Positions 35,722 to 44,043 of a stretch of DNA of 64,000 bases are shown one piece after another. Each line of letters starts with the position of its first letter. The first letter of the stretch is position 1. The notes under the pieces were generated by a model. It saw nothing but the letters and a program-made list of their open reading frames with translations, was not told the DNA's origin and searched no databases. Source of the DNA: an uncultured Clostridia bacterium. GTDB taxonomy: Bacteria; Bacillota; Clostridia; Christensenellales; Borkfalkiaceae. The translations under genes and the position numbers were made by a program. The stretch covers positions 100,465-164,464 of the forward strand of contig CANQQD010000001.1 of NCBI GenBank assembly GCA_947625865.1, given 5' to 3'.

Positions 35722-35746
35722 GGGGTTTTCTATACCCTCCACTCCT

Positions 35747-35799
35747 TGCCCTCTTCCGTCGCCGACGGGGGAGGGTGTCACGAAGTGACGGGTGGGAGC
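35747..35799 (+). repeat. REP-like two-stem element, copy C2
   Basis: Stem 2 is GTCAC-GAA-GTGAC. Confidence 0.85.
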
Positions 35800-35810
35800 G
35801 CCGCTGACGT

Positions 35811-35981
35811 GTTGTCCGCGGGACAACGGTAAATACTCGCTGCGCTCGCGCAAATTGCTCTCTTCGCTCGCGTTAAATATGCTGCGCATTTTAAATATTT
35901 GCTGCGCAAATGTTAAATATCGGCTGCGCCGACGTGAAATATTGCACTTTGTGCAATGTTGTGGTGAAGATTATAAGAAAT
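35811..35981 (+). repeat. Micro-hairpin array, copy C3
   Basis: Contains an additional short unit ATGC-TGC-GCAT, then the usual ATTTGC, ATCGGC and ATTGCAC units and the fixed tail. Confidence 0.85.
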
Positions 35982-36044
35982 GCCCCCACACAAGTCAAGC
36001 GGCGCGCCGAATGGCGCGCCGCTTTCTGTGGCTGTGAATTGTTT

Positions 36045-36097
36045 ACTCCCACCTGCCCTTTCAGGGCACCCTCCCCCGTTACACGGAAGAGGGCAAG
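36045..36097 (-). repeat. REP-like two-stem element, copy C3 (inverted)
   Basis: Same element on the minus strand, stem 2 GCCCT-GAA-AGGGC; the loop of stem 1 is GTAA. Confidence 0.8.
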
Positions 36098-36140
36098 GGA
36101 ATTTATTTAAATTTGCGGGAGCTGTTATTACGTAGTCTGC

Positions 36141-36283
36141 AAGCGGTTAGAAGCGAGCAGAGCAAGGAAAGCGAGCACCGTCTGCAGGGAGTGTACACAG
36201 ACGTACACGTCGCACCGAAGGCGTTTAGCCTTACCAAAGCGGCGCGGAGCTTGACACAGCTATGCGACGCTTATAATCCGCTT
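36141..36283 (+). repeat. Structured element, copy 1 (conserved GGGAGTGTACA loop)
   Basis: Closed by AAGCGG (36141-36146) and CCGCTT (36278-36283), followed by GGCGGGAGCT. An inner stem CGTCTG/CAGACG flanks GGGAGTGTACA. Copy 2 at 39801-39921 keeps loops but has different, still complementary stems. Confidence 0.7.
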
Positions 36284-36291
36284 GGCGGGAG

Positions 36292-37191
36292 CTAAAACTC
36301 GTTGCGCTCGCTCTTGGATATATACCCCAACGCAAACGCTCCGGGTCCCACGTGCGAGCCGATGACCGGTCCCATTATGCACAAAATAGGCTCGATGCCG
36401 AACTCGCTGCGTACGTACTCCGCCAGCTCGTTTGCCGGGCCCTCGTTGTCGGTATGCACTATAAACACGTGGTTATACTCGGGGTCGGGACCCTCGGTCT
36501 GCAGCTTTTCCTTTATGAACGATATCGCCTTTCTGGGACCCTTTACCTTTACGAGCGGGAACAGCTTGCCCTGCTTGTCAAAGGATAAAATGGGCTTTAT
36601 GTTGAGCATGCCGCCGAACATTGCGGCTGCCGCGCCCACTCTTCCGCCCTTGTGGAGATACGAAAGATCGTCGGCGACGATATAATGCTGTATGTGGTTC
36701 CTAAGCGACACGCACAGGGTGTAGGTCTCCGCCGCCGTCTTGCCCTCGTTGCGGCACTTCAACGCTATTCTGACCAGCGCGCCTTGCCCCACGGTTGCCG
36801 TGAGCGGGTCCACAACATACACGTTGAAGCTCGGATAGTCCTTCTTTACGTCCGCCGCAGCCTGCGCCGCCACGTCCTTTGTGGGCGAGAGCCCCGAGGA
36901 TATGGTAAAATGCACCACGTCCTCCGCGCCCTCCTTCGCAATCTTCAGAAAGTGGTTGTAGTGCGACTCATAATTGAGCATGGACGTCCTCGAAAAGGCG
37001 CCCGCCCTCAGCTCGTTATAAAAATCGACATACTGGCGGTACTCGGTGAAATTATCGAGGCGGTCCTCCATGGTCCCGTCCTTCTGCTCCACCGTGAAGG
37101 TCAGGGGCACGTGCTTTATATCGTTCTCCACAACGAAATCGTGGTACAGATCGCATGTGGAATCGGTCGAAAGTGTAAATTTATATGCCAT
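36292..37191 (-). CDS. DegV-family fatty-acid-binding protein
   Basis: 299-aa DegV protein, a family that binds fatty acids (FakB-type proteins present them to the kinase FakA). Conserved N-terminal STDSTCDL, the FSRTSMLNYESHY region, and the ligand-site motif ISSGLSPT (usually SSGLSGT), then HVGPGAFAL near the C terminus. Length is slightly above the common 280. No fakA is seen here. Its promoter is TTGCCT, 17 nt, TATAAT (about 37259-37231), and GGAGAG precedes the ATG. Confidence 0.92.
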   Translation of the reverse strand: MAYKFTLSTDSTCDLYHDFVVENDIKHVPLTFTVEQKDGTMEDRLDNFTEYRQYVDFYNELRAGAFSRTSMLNYESHYNHFLKIAKEGAEDVVHFTISSGLSPTKDVAAQAAADVKKDYPSFNVYVVDPLTATVGQGALVRIALKCRNEGKTAAETYTLCVSLRNHIQHYIVADDLSYLHKGGRVGAAAAMFGGMLNIKPILSFDKQGKLFPLVKVKGPRKAISFIKEKLQTEGPDPEYNHVFIVHTDNEGPANELAEYVRSEFGIEPILCIMGPVIGSHVGPGAFALGYISKSERNEF

Positions 37192-37301
37192 TTTCTTTTC
37201 TCTCCGGAATGTGTGACTGTTAAGTGATTAAAATTATATCATATAATAGACACTTAGGCAAGTATTTGACGAAAATTTTATGAACACGCAATAAAATTAA
37301 A

Positions 37302-37339
37302 GGGCAGCCGCGGGCGGAACTTTCCGCCCGCGGCTGCCC
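37302..37339 (-). terminator. Strong terminator of the AT-rich gene at 37357-38169
   Basis: A perfect 18-bp stem GGGCAGCCGCGGGCGGAA with a 2-nt loop, followed by TTTAATTTTATT in the minus direction. Confidence 0.9.
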
Positions 37340-37356
37340 GCCGTCATGTTTTATTT

Positions 37357-38169
37357 TTACTGCTGCACTTCCGCGAGCGCGTCCTTGGCTGCCTGCGGGA
37401 CTTCTATGTTCGGCGCCTCGTAGTTCAACTTGATTTTGACGGTAATGTTTTGTGTACCCCTTTCCGATTCTTCCGATGACGTTTTTTCGATTTTATATAT
37501 CTTTCCTTGCTTGAAAGCAATTTGGTAGTTATATGTATAATTATCTTGAGTAATTTTTTTGCTGTATACGTGCGAGGATTCGTCATAAGAGAAAGAAGAA
37601 AACATCTCCGAAAGCTCTTCTATTGAGTATTCCGTCAGCTCGTCAAAAATGAAATCAAATGGTTCTAATTTCATCAATTCAGCTTGGGCGGCTTCTTGGG
37701 AAGCTTTTTCCTTTATTGATGCTGTCCATTCATATTTTTGGGTTTTATTATCTTTTAGATAATCGTATGTGATTATCTTTGTTTCGTCAAGAACCATATA
37801 AGTTTCTTGTGTTTCTGTTTCCTGGTTTTCCCCCGTAGCTATGCTCGAGCTCTCGTATTTTTCATAAAAAGCATAATTATAAAAATCCATTTTATAAATA
37901 ATTTTAGACCTTTCTTCAGCCCGGTTTTCGCTACCATCGCCTTGAGTTGTGGTAAATACAAAATTGTAATTTGTTTCGCACGTCGCCGTTTTTGAGGCAG
38001 CAGTGTCTGCAATAGCCTGTTTCCACTGTTCCTCGGTTAAAACGCTGTCGTCTCCGCTTATGCTTTCATCACTCTTTCCGCAATTTGTAAAGCCGAAAAC
38101 AAAAATTAACACCAGCGACACAGCCGTAATTGCCAATACAATTGCAATTGCTATAATTGCCTTCTTCAT
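37357..38169 (-). CDS. Membrane-anchored or secreted protein of unknown function
   Basis: 270-aa protein not recognised as a family. An N-terminal hydrophobic segment (AIIAIAIVLAITAVSLVLIFVFGF) is followed at once by TNCGKSDES, a poor lipobox, so it may be a lipoprotein or be anchored by the helix. The external part is Glu/Thr/Ser-rich with a basic-acidic pattern and a DYLKDNKTQKYEW region. It looks like a lipoprotein of the LolA/LppX-like or YusW type, but I cannot assign one. I use the ATG at 38169 with AAGGAG upstream, not 38232. Divergent from a mini Xre regulator, sharing palindromes TAATGT-NN-ACATTA, which implies control by that regulator. Base composition is more AT-rich than its neighbours. 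Confidence 0.7.
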   Translation of the reverse strand: MKKAIIAIAIVLAITAVSLVLIFVFGFTNCGKSDESISGDDSVLTEEQWKQAIADTAASKTATCETNYNFVFTTTQGDGSENRAEERSKIIYKMDFYNYAFYEKYESSSIATGENQETETQETYMVLDETKIITYDYLKDNKTQKYEWTASIKEKASQEAAQAELMKLEPFDFIFDELTEYSIEELSEMFSSFSYDESSHVYSKKITQDNYTYNYQIAFKQGKIYKIEKTSSEESERGTQNITVKIKLNYEAPNIEVPQAAKDALAEVQQ

Positions 38170-38188
38170 AAAATGTTCTCCTTTTTGT

Positions 38189-38204
38189 CTAATGTCTACA
38201 TTAG
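38189..38204. promoter_or_regulatory. Operator CTAATGT-CT-ACATTAG
   Basis: A perfect 7-bp inverted repeat in the 5' leader of the minus-strand gene, just before its AAGGAG. Pairs with 38260-38275. Confidence 0.75.
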
Positions 38205-38215
38205 TTATTGCACAC

Positions 38216-38245
38216 ATTATGATAACAATCAAATCTGTTTGTCAA
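38216..38245 (-). promoter_or_regulatory. Promoter of the AT-rich membrane protein gene
   Basis: TTGACA (38245-38240), an 18-nt spacer and CATAAT (38221-38216) on the minus strand. Confidence 0.75.
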
Positions 38246-38259
38246 GCGAATTTAATAAT

Positions 38260-38275
38260 ATAATGTGTACATTAT
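38260..38275. promoter_or_regulatory. Operator ATAATGT-GT-ACATTAT
   Basis: Second copy of the TAATGT-NN-ACATTA palindrome. It overlaps the TATAAT -10 box (38259-38264) of the regulator gene, so binding should repress it. Confidence 0.75.
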
Positions 38276-38294
38276 ATATTGTATAGGTGAGATT

Positions 38295-38507
38295 ATGAAG
38301 CTGCGCGTGCTTGACATTTTAAAAGAAAAGGGGAAGACCAAATATTGGCTAAACATGCAGCTTGGGTTGAGTTTCCAGAATTTCAATAAGCTTGTATATA
38401 ATCAAACCAAGAGCATTAAATTCGAAAATCTGCAGGCGCTGTGCGATATTTTGGAGTGTACGCCGAACGATCTGTTTGAAGAGTATCACGATAAAACGAC
38501 AAAATAA
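38295..38507 (+). CDS. Small Xre/Cro-CI-type transcriptional regulator
   Basis: 70-aa helix-turn-helix protein consisting of one domain: MKLRVLDILKEKGKTKYWLNMQLGLSFQNFNKLVYNQTKSIKFENLQALCDILECTPNDLFE pattern, in which the second helix and the ECTPNDLFE end are typical of the YozG/Cro-like group. I use the ATG at 38295; the track start at 38265 lies inside an operator. It is divergent from the AT-rich membrane protein gene, with two palindromic operators between, so it probably represses both itself and its neighbour. The signal it senses is unknown. Confidence 0.88.
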   Translation: MKLRVLDILKEKGKTKYWLNMQLGLSFQNFNKLVYNQTKSIKFENLQALCDILECTPNDLFEEYHDKTTK

Positions 38508-38570
38508 GGTAAAAAAACCAACGCAAAAATTTCTCCCGTGCGCCATATAGTAGAGCGTAAGGAGTAATTT

Positions 38571-39077
38571 ATGAAGCTTTCGGAATTTTTCGGCAAAAGA
38601 ATTTTCAGCGTCGCGGGCAAGGAAGGGTATGTGATAGGCGTGGGCGTGCAGGACGGGGCGATTTATCTCAACTGCGCCGACTGCGACGAGAGGGAGTTCA
38701 CCGTGGATATGCAGTGCGTTCTGAGCGTCAGGGAGTGCATTATTTTCAACGGGTTCACGGCGAGGCCCCAGAACGCCGTGCCGGTGCGGCTCGGGCGGGC
38801 GTGCTTTGACACGCAGGGGAGATTTTTGGGCGGGCTCGCCGATATGACGCTTGCGGGCGGGAAATTCAAATCGGCAAGGATAGGCAAAAAAAATTATCCC
38901 GCCGAGGCGATTGTTTCGGGGGATATAATTATAGTTAAGGATATGCCGAGGCTCTCTTTGCCCGTGGAAAAGGAGGGCAAAACGCTGTTTAAAAAAGGCG
39001 CGTTCGTCACGCCCGATATGCTCGACGAGGCTGCCGCGCACGGCGAATATGTGCAAACCCGCCTTAAATCCCTCTAA
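38571..39077 (+). CDS. Conserved hypothetical protein with PRC-barrel-like halves
   Basis: 168-aa protein without membrane segments. Two repeated halves start with KLSEFFGKRIFSVAGKEGYVIGVGVQDGAIYL and AVPVRLGRACFDTQGRFLGGLADMTLAGGKF, which look like PRC-barrel or YlmC/YmxH-like beta-barrel domains. No catalytic motif is seen. Good AAGGAG ribosome site 8 nt before the ATG. The neighbouring Xre gene ends 63 nt upstream. Function unknown; PRC-barrel similarity is a judgement by eye. Confidence 0.65.
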   Translation: MKLSEFFGKRIFSVAGKEGYVIGVGVQDGAIYLNCADCDEREFTVDMQCVLSVRECIIFNGFTARPQNAVPVRLGRACFDTQGRFLGGLADMTLAGGKFKSARIGKKNYPAEAIVSGDIIIVKDMPRLSLPVEKEGKTLFKKGAFVTPDMLDEAAAHGEYVQTRLKSL

Positions 39078-39208
39078 GCAAGCGTGACGGCAGCGTGTCG
39101 CTGCACCCTGGTATCTTTATTGCGTTAGCTGTTGACGAATGTTACCGCAAGTCAAACGGCAAGCGTTACGCTTGAGCCGGGTATCTTGCGGCGTGTCGCC
39201 GCATACGT

Positions 39209-39381
39209 GTTGTCCTGCGGACAACGTTAAATACTCGCTGCGCTCGCGCCTATACGCCTTGCGGCGCGTTAAATACTCGCTGTGCTCGTGGTAAATATTT
39301 GCTGCGCAAATGTTAAATATCGGCTCCGCCGATGTGAAATATTGCACTGCGTGCAATGTTGTGGTGAAGATTATTAGAAAT
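39209..39381 (+). repeat. Micro-hairpin array, copy D
   Basis: Stems GTTGTCC-TGC-GGACAAC, ACGCC-TTGC-GGCG, ATTTGC-TGC-GCAAAT, ATCGGC-TCC-GCCGAT, ATTGCAC-TGC-GTGCAAT, with the fixed tail. Loops differ from island C while stems stay paired. Confidence 0.85.
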
Positions 39382-39463
39382 AGGGGGACTATACCATTCT
39401 GCGTGTGCTTGCCATTCTCCACTCTACCCTGTCATTCTGCGCGTGCTTGCTCTTCCCCCTCAC

Positions 39464-39621
39464 TGTCATTCTGCGCGAGCGAAGCGACGCCCTCGCCTTT
39501 GGCGAGAGAAGGGCGTAGCCCGACGAAGAATCTGTCGCGCAGCGACTTTTGGTTTGGCATTTCATCGAACCTCGACCAGTCCACGAGGGGATTACCTCGC
39601 GCTCCGCGACTCGGAATGACA
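39464..39621. mobile_element. MITE-like repeat with TGTCATTC ends, copy 1
   Basis: About 158 bp, bounded by TGTCATTCTG and CGGAATGACA as imperfect inverted ends. Internal GAAGAATCTGTCGCG and CGACTTTTGGTTTG are shared with 59410-59578. No transposase. Confidence 0.7.
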
Positions 39622-39645
39622 AGGCTTAATGGGCGATAATTATTT

Positions 39646-39698
39646 ACTCCCACCCGCCCTTTCAGGGCACCCTCCCCCGTTAACACGGAAGAGGGCAA
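39646..39698 (-). repeat. REP-like two-stem element, copy D1 (inverted)
   Basis: Minus-strand orientation, stem 2 GCCCT-GAA-AGGGC. Confidence 0.8.
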
Positions 39699-39800
39699 AG
39701 TTGTGAGAACGTTGCCATTACGAAGTTTGCAAGCGATTAGAAACAAGCGAAAAATATTTTAAATAATACACGTTGCAAGCAAAACCACGCACGGGAGATG

Positions 39801-39921
39801 CAACGGGTCAGAAACGAGCAAGACAAGGAGCGTGCGGCTTTGCGACGGGGAGTGTACAAAGAAGTACATGACCCAAGCAAAACGCAAACGCGACACCGTA
39901 TTGCGAAGTTTATCACCCGTT
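39801..39921 (+). repeat. Structured element, copy 2
   Basis: Closed by AACGGG (39801-39806) and CCCGTT (39916-39921), again followed by GGCGGGAGCT. Inner CTTTG/CAAAG flanks GGGGAGTGTA. All stems differ from copy 1 but still pair. Confidence 0.7.
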
Positions 39922-39981
39922 GGCGGGAGCTGAAACGAAAAAACGCGGAGCCCGCAACCGCCCGAGATTTTTGTGAACCTT

Positions 39982-40644
39982 TTATATGTTATACTTCGCC
40001 ATAAGCTTAAGCAGAGTATTGAAATTCTCGTTCAGTATTTCGCCCTCGGCGGGCGTAAGCGAGCCCTTTACCTTCATTACCTCGAGCGTGTTTTTCAGTT
40101 TTTCCAGCTCCTGCCTGTCGGTTTTGCCTAAATTTTTTTCGAGCAGTTTATTGGTTACGGCTATCGCATGCTCCAGACGTACGTTGTTTTTCGGCATGAA
40201 CGTCCCGGCGGGCGTTCTCTCCCTTTGTCGGGGCATAGCGGAAGGCTCGGGCGCGGGCAGTGGCAGCGGCCGGATCGGCGCGTTTGCCGCCGCGGGCGCG
40301 GCGCACACGGCCACGGGCGCGGGATATTCGCGGGAAAGCCTTTTGGAAATTGCGCAGAGAATTCCGTAACCCACATATCCCGCTATCCAGAATATGCACG
40401 CGGAAAAGGCGGCGTCCTCTATTTTATTCACCGTCAAAAAGAGGGCGAAAGTCAATGCCGTATAGGCGTATAAAAGGCATAAAAAGGGTCTTTTTGACGC
40501 GCTGCGCACAGCGGGCAGACACACCGTGAGGGTAACCGAAAGTACAAAAATTGCAATGAACGTGCCCCATATTATCCACAAAAGGGTGCCGAAGGGCACG
40601 GCTGCCGCCGCGTTTGCGACGCTTTGGGAAAGATTTTCAAACAT
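39982..40644 (-). CDS. Membrane protein of unknown function with cytoplasmic oligomerisation-like tail
   Basis: 220-aa protein, not recognised. Three membrane segments (about 16-44, 54-73, 81-101) are followed by a Pro/Ala-rich linker (PIRPLPLPAPEPSAMPRQ) and a charged helical tail (KLLEKNLGKTDRQELEKLKNTLEVMKVKGSLTPAEGEILNENFNTLLKLMAKY). The tail could be a short coiled coil. The -10 box TATAAT lies 9 nt before the ATG with no Shine-Dalgarno, another leaderless candidate. Same strand as addAB; stands alone after the addA terminator. Confidence 0.75.
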   Translation of the reverse strand: MFENLSQSVANAAAAVPFGTLLWIIWGTFIAIFVLSVTLTVCLPAVRSASKRPFLCLLYAYTALTFALFLTVNKIEDAAFSACIFWIAGYVGYGILCAISKRLSREYPAPVAVCAAPAAANAPIRPLPLPAPEPSAMPRQRERTPAGTFMPKNNVRLEHAIAVTNKLLEKNLGKTDRQELEKLKNTLEVMKVKGSLTPAEGEILNENFNTLLKLMAKYNI

Positions 40645-40672
40645 ATCGGTTTAATTATATCCGTAAAATAAT

Positions 40673-40711
40673 AAAAAAGAGCGGTATTATTGTCTGAAAA
40701 CCGCTCTTTTT
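40673..40711 (-). terminator. addA terminator
   Basis: AAAAAAGAGCGGT and ACCGCTCTTTTT flank a 14-nt loop; in the minus direction the stem is followed by TTTTTTATTATTTT. Confidence 0.9.
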
Positions 40712-40716
40712 GGCGT

Positions 40717-43700
40717 TTATATGTCAGAGCCGCCGCCCGGGTCCAATATTATCTGGCGGCAGGCGCGTATGTTCACTATCGCCGTGGAAATATTTTTTTC
40801 GTCCGCGCCGAGCGCAACCGCAGCCGTCTTTTTATACAGCGCAAGCTGCCTCGAATAGGTTTTGACCAGCTCGCCGTCCGTCTTCGCGGAGTACTTGTAG
40901 TCTATTATCCGCACGCCGCCGTCCGTTATAGCCATGAGGTCTATGGCGCCCTGAAAGAGCACGAAATCGTCGGCGCCGGTATCCATGACGTCGCACGCCC
41001 TGAGCCTGCACAAAAACTCGCGCTCGCGGTAGGTCTGCGCCTTAGCAAGCCCCGCGAATACGGGCATGTTCAATATTTTTGCAAGCTGCTCCGCGCTGAC
41101 GAGCTCTGCCTGTTCCGCGGTCATTTCGCCCGAACGTATGAAGTTTTCCAGCTCTTTTTGCACTCCCTCCGCAGTGTTTATGCCGAAGTCGCACAGCTCT
41201 AAAAACCTGTGGTACGCCGTGCCGCGCTCCGCGCCCGTATCGCCCTCCGATTCCCTGAAAAGTTCGTTTTCGGCATAGTACGGCTCGTCCTCGCGCATGC
41301 TCCTTATGATAGCCGAAGCCGAGCTCTTTACGGGCAGATCCACGCTCCCGGCATGGGGATATTCGCGGCGGAAGCGTTCGGACACGGCTTTCTTCAGCCC
41401 GTCGTCCGCCGCGGCAACCTCCACATCCCTGCCGCGGTTCACGCCCGCCGCGGGCGCGAAGGCGACGGGACCGAATTTGTTTATGTCGAACAGCTGCGCG
41501 TAAGACCGCGCGTTTTTTGCGCCCCACGGCGTGTAGGCGGGCGCGGTGGCGGCCAGAATATGCAGCCTGCATTTTGCGCGCGTGCACGCAACATAGAATA
41601 AATTCAGCTCGTTTTTCAGATCCTCGCCGTCCTCCCTGCGCTTGACGAGCCTCCTCAAAATCGTTTCGCGCTTAGTCATGGTCGCGCCGTCGAAGTACAT
41701 GGGCGCAAAGCCGTATTTCTCGTCGAAGGGGATAGTGGAGTCCTCCCTGCCCGTAAACCGCCGGCAGATGTCGGCAAGTATCACCACGGGAAATTCCAGA
41801 CCCTTCGCCGCGTGCATCGTCATTATATTTATGCTGTCCGAGGGCGCGGGAGAGGCAGCCTTTATAAAATCCCCGCCCGCCTTTATTTTTGCAAGGAAGG
41901 CGGCAAGCGTGAGTTTTTGCCCCTCGGCGGCTACCCTTAAAACGTTCCTCAGCTTTTCGCCCGTGCCTGCGGAGTATGCCGCCTCCAGCCCGCTCCCCGC
42001 AAGGAGTTCGTCAATAAGCTCCGGCGCGGGAAGTATCTCGGCAAGATCGCGAAGCTTTTCAAGCCTTTGATAGAACGCGTTCAGCTTTGCGGCGACAGCG
42101 TCCCTGCCCTTTGCCGCATAAATTTCGCAGCAGCGGCGGAAGGGTATTTTGCCCTCGAGCCTGCAGGCTATGCGTATGCGCGCCGCTTCGTCCTCCGAGA
42201 GCCCGCCGAGGGGAGAGAGAAGAGCCGTTGCAAGGGGTATGTCCTGCTCGGGGTCGTCTATGAGGGAGAGTATGTCGAGGAGTTGCTTCACCTCGGGCAG
42301 TTTGCATATCTTGCCCTCCTGCACTCCCGCGACCGCGTAGCCCGCGTCCCTGAGCACCCTTATTATTTCCTCGGTCTGGCTCGTGTTCTTGCGGACGAGG
42401 ATGCATATGTCGCCCGGCTGCACGTCCCTGTATTCCCCCGAGTCGAGGTCGTAATATTTTTTTGCGAGCTCGCTTTCCACCAGTCTTAAAACGGCAAGCG
42501 CGCCGCGGTTGTAGGGCGCGGGACGGCTGTCCTCTATAACCGAGTACACGCCCGCCTCCCTTTCGGTCCTCTCGTCCTCGCCGAACACGAGGATATCCGC
42601 GCCGCCGCTGCCCTCAGGATAGGGCGCGGCCGCCGTCATGCGGGAACTGCCCGCATAGTCGAAGCCGCACGTCTCCTCACGCATAATGTCCGAGAACAGC
42701 CCGTTCACAAGCTCTAAAACCTCGGGCGTGCTCCTGAAGTTCCCCGTGAGCTTCAACGCGCCGCCCTCGCCCTTCATACGGTCGTATTTTTCGGCGAAAA
42801 ACAGCGACTTGCTGCCCCTGAAGCCGTAGATCGCCTGCTTTATGTCGCCCACCGAAAATACGTCGCCCTCCATTGCGGAGAGTATCTCCTCCTGAACGGG
42901 GTTCACGTCCTGATATTCGTCCACAAATACATACCTGTATTTGGAAATTATCTCCTTTTTTATGTCCGCGTTCTGCAGCAGCTTTAACGTTAAGTGCTCT
43001 AAATCGGCATAGTCGAGCTTGTTTTCGTCCAGCTTTACGCGGGTGTATTCCCCGTCGAAATCAAGGATGAGTTTCGTGAACGCCGCAGCCGTTTTTCCGC
43101 TGCCGTAGAACGCCCCGCGCTCCTCCGACTCGCTCCCGAGAGATCCGCGCACAGCCCGCGTGCGTGTGTACACCGTCTTTCTGAATTTTTCGTATTTTTC
43201 CGCGACGGGATCGCCCTCCGCCGCCTTGGGTTTTTTAGACAGCGTGAGCGGCGGAAGCTTCCCGAACAGCCCCGCGTCCGCGCAGCTCTCCGCAGATTCC
43301 GCCATTTCGTCCAGAAGCGTCCCGTATGCGGGGTCGGCGTCCCCGGGAAATCCCGCCTTGAAGAGGCGTATTTCGTCGGCTATCACCCCGTATTCGGCTG
43401 CAAAATATTTGTTCAGTTCAGCCGCGACTCTTTCAAAACCGCCGTCCGTGTAGAGATTTTGGGCGTTTTCAAGCAATTCGCGGTAGTGCGCGACGTTGCG
43501 CACCCCGCCGTAACGCTTTAAAACGAGCTGCTTCAGCTCGCCGTCGCTGCGCTTGGAATAGTACCTTTTTATGAGGTGCAGAAAGTCCGCGTCGCCCTCT
43601 GCGTAATATCTGTCGAACAAGTTTTCGAGGGCGCGGTCTTTGAGGTCCGCCGCCGCGGGATCCTCGTCCGCCATTATGTCGAAGCCGCCGTCTATGCCGA

Positions 43701-44043
43701 GCGCGTAGAAGTGCGCGCGGATGAGCCGCGAGCAAAAGGAGTGTATGGTGGATATATCGGAGGAGGATATCTTGGATATCTGCGCCTTTATTCTGTTTTT
43801 GGTGAGCGCGTCCGCGCCCTCCAGCCTCTTTACGAGGGACGCGCGCAGTTTGTCCTTGATCTGCGCCGCCGCCTTTTTGGTAAAGGTCACCGCGAGCACG
43901 TTGTCCAAATCGGCTCCGTTCTCTATGGCGCGGGTGAGCTTTTCTATCATCACGAAGGTCTTGCCGCTGCCCGCCGAGGCGGAAACTATTATCTTCCCGC
44001 GGCTCTCCACCGCCGCGCGCTGCTCAAAGGTAAGCTCAGCCAT
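40717..44043 (-). CDS. addA: ATP-dependent helicase/nuclease subunit A (AddA)
   Basis: 1108-aa UvrD-type helicase and RecB-type nuclease of the AddAB complex, which resects double-strand DNA ends for RecA-dependent repair. Walker A SASAGSGKT (about 18-26) and AVTFTKKAAAQIKDKLR are motif I and Ia; VDEYQDVNPVQEEIL is motif II; VNIMTMHAAKGLEFPVVILAD (here SINIMTMHAAKGLEF) is motif V; YVACTRAK is motif VI. The C-terminal nuclease motif is DLMAITDGGVRIIDYKYS, with Asp and Asp-X-Lys. Length is close to the family's usual 1200. Start overlaps addB by 8 nt. Cytoplasmic. Confidence 0.97.
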   Translation of the reverse strand: MAELTFEQRAAVESRGKIIVSASAGSGKTFVMIEKLTRAIENGADLDNVLAVTFTKKAAAQIKDKLRASLVKRLEGADALTKNRIKAQISKISSSDISTIHSFCSRLIRAHFYALGIDGGFDIMADEDPAAADLKDRALENLFDRYYAEGDADFLHLIKRYYSKRSDGELKQLVLKRYGGVRNVAHYRELLENAQNLYTDGGFERVAAELNKYFAAEYGVIADEIRLFKAGFPGDADPAYGTLLDEMAESAESCADAGLFGKLPPLTLSKKPKAAEGDPVAEKYEKFRKTVYTRTRAVRGSLGSESEERGAFYGSGKTAAAFTKLILDFDGEYTRVKLDENKLDYADLEHLTLKLLQNADIKKEIISKYRYVFVDEYQDVNPVQEEILSAMEGDVFSVGDIKQAIYGFRGSKSLFFAEKYDRMKGEGGALKLTGNFRSTPEVLELVNGLFSDIMREETCGFDYAGSSRMTAAAPYPEGSGGADILVFGEDERTEREAGVYSVIEDSRPAPYNRGALAVLRLVESELAKKYYDLDSGEYRDVQPGDICILVRKNTSQTEEIIRVLRDAGYAVAGVQEGKICKLPEVKQLLDILSLIDDPEQDIPLATALLSPLGGLSEDEAARIRIACRLEGKIPFRRCCEIYAAKGRDAVAAKLNAFYQRLEKLRDLAEILPAPELIDELLAGSGLEAAYSAGTGEKLRNVLRVAAEGQKLTLAAFLAKIKAGGDFIKAASPAPSDSINIMTMHAAKGLEFPVVILADICRRFTGREDSTIPFDEKYGFAPMYFDGATMTKRETILRRLVKRREDGEDLKNELNLFYVACTRAKCRLHILAATAPAYTPWGAKNARSYAQLFDINKFGPVAFAPAAGVNRGRDVEVAAADDGLKKAVSERFRREYPHAGSVDLPVKSSASAIIRSMREDEPYYAENELFRESEGDTGAERGTAYHRFLELCDFGINTAEGVQKELENFIRSGEMTAEQAELVSAEQLAKILNMPVFAGLAKAQTYREREFLCRLRACDVMDTGADDFVLFQGAIDLMAITDGGVRIIDYKYSAKTDGELVKTYSRQLALYKKTAAVALGADEKNISTAIVNIRACRQIILDPGGGSDI

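Larger units (their letters stand above)
35216..36291. repeat. Repeat island C
   Basis: About 1.1 kb without a gene. Order: a head block with CCCGGGTATCTTAAT (about 35217-35290), micro-hairpin array, REP-like element, array, REP-like element, array, inverted REP-like element, and a 143-bp structured element (36141-36283). The regular alternation suggests duplication of an array-plus-REP unit of about 260 bp. Confidence 0.85.
39082..39981. repeat. Repeat island D
   Basis: About 900 bp without a gene. Order: head blocks with CCNGGTATCTT (about 39110 and 39177), micro-hairpin array, MITE-like element (39464-39621), inverted REP-like element (39646-39698), and the second structured element (39801-39921). 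Confidence 0.85.

Noticed and set aside
35306-35981. CRISPR-like array
   Set aside because: The conserved part is a 7-8 nt linker and units are self-complementary and of different sequence; there are no 30-nt direct repeats, spacers or cas genes.
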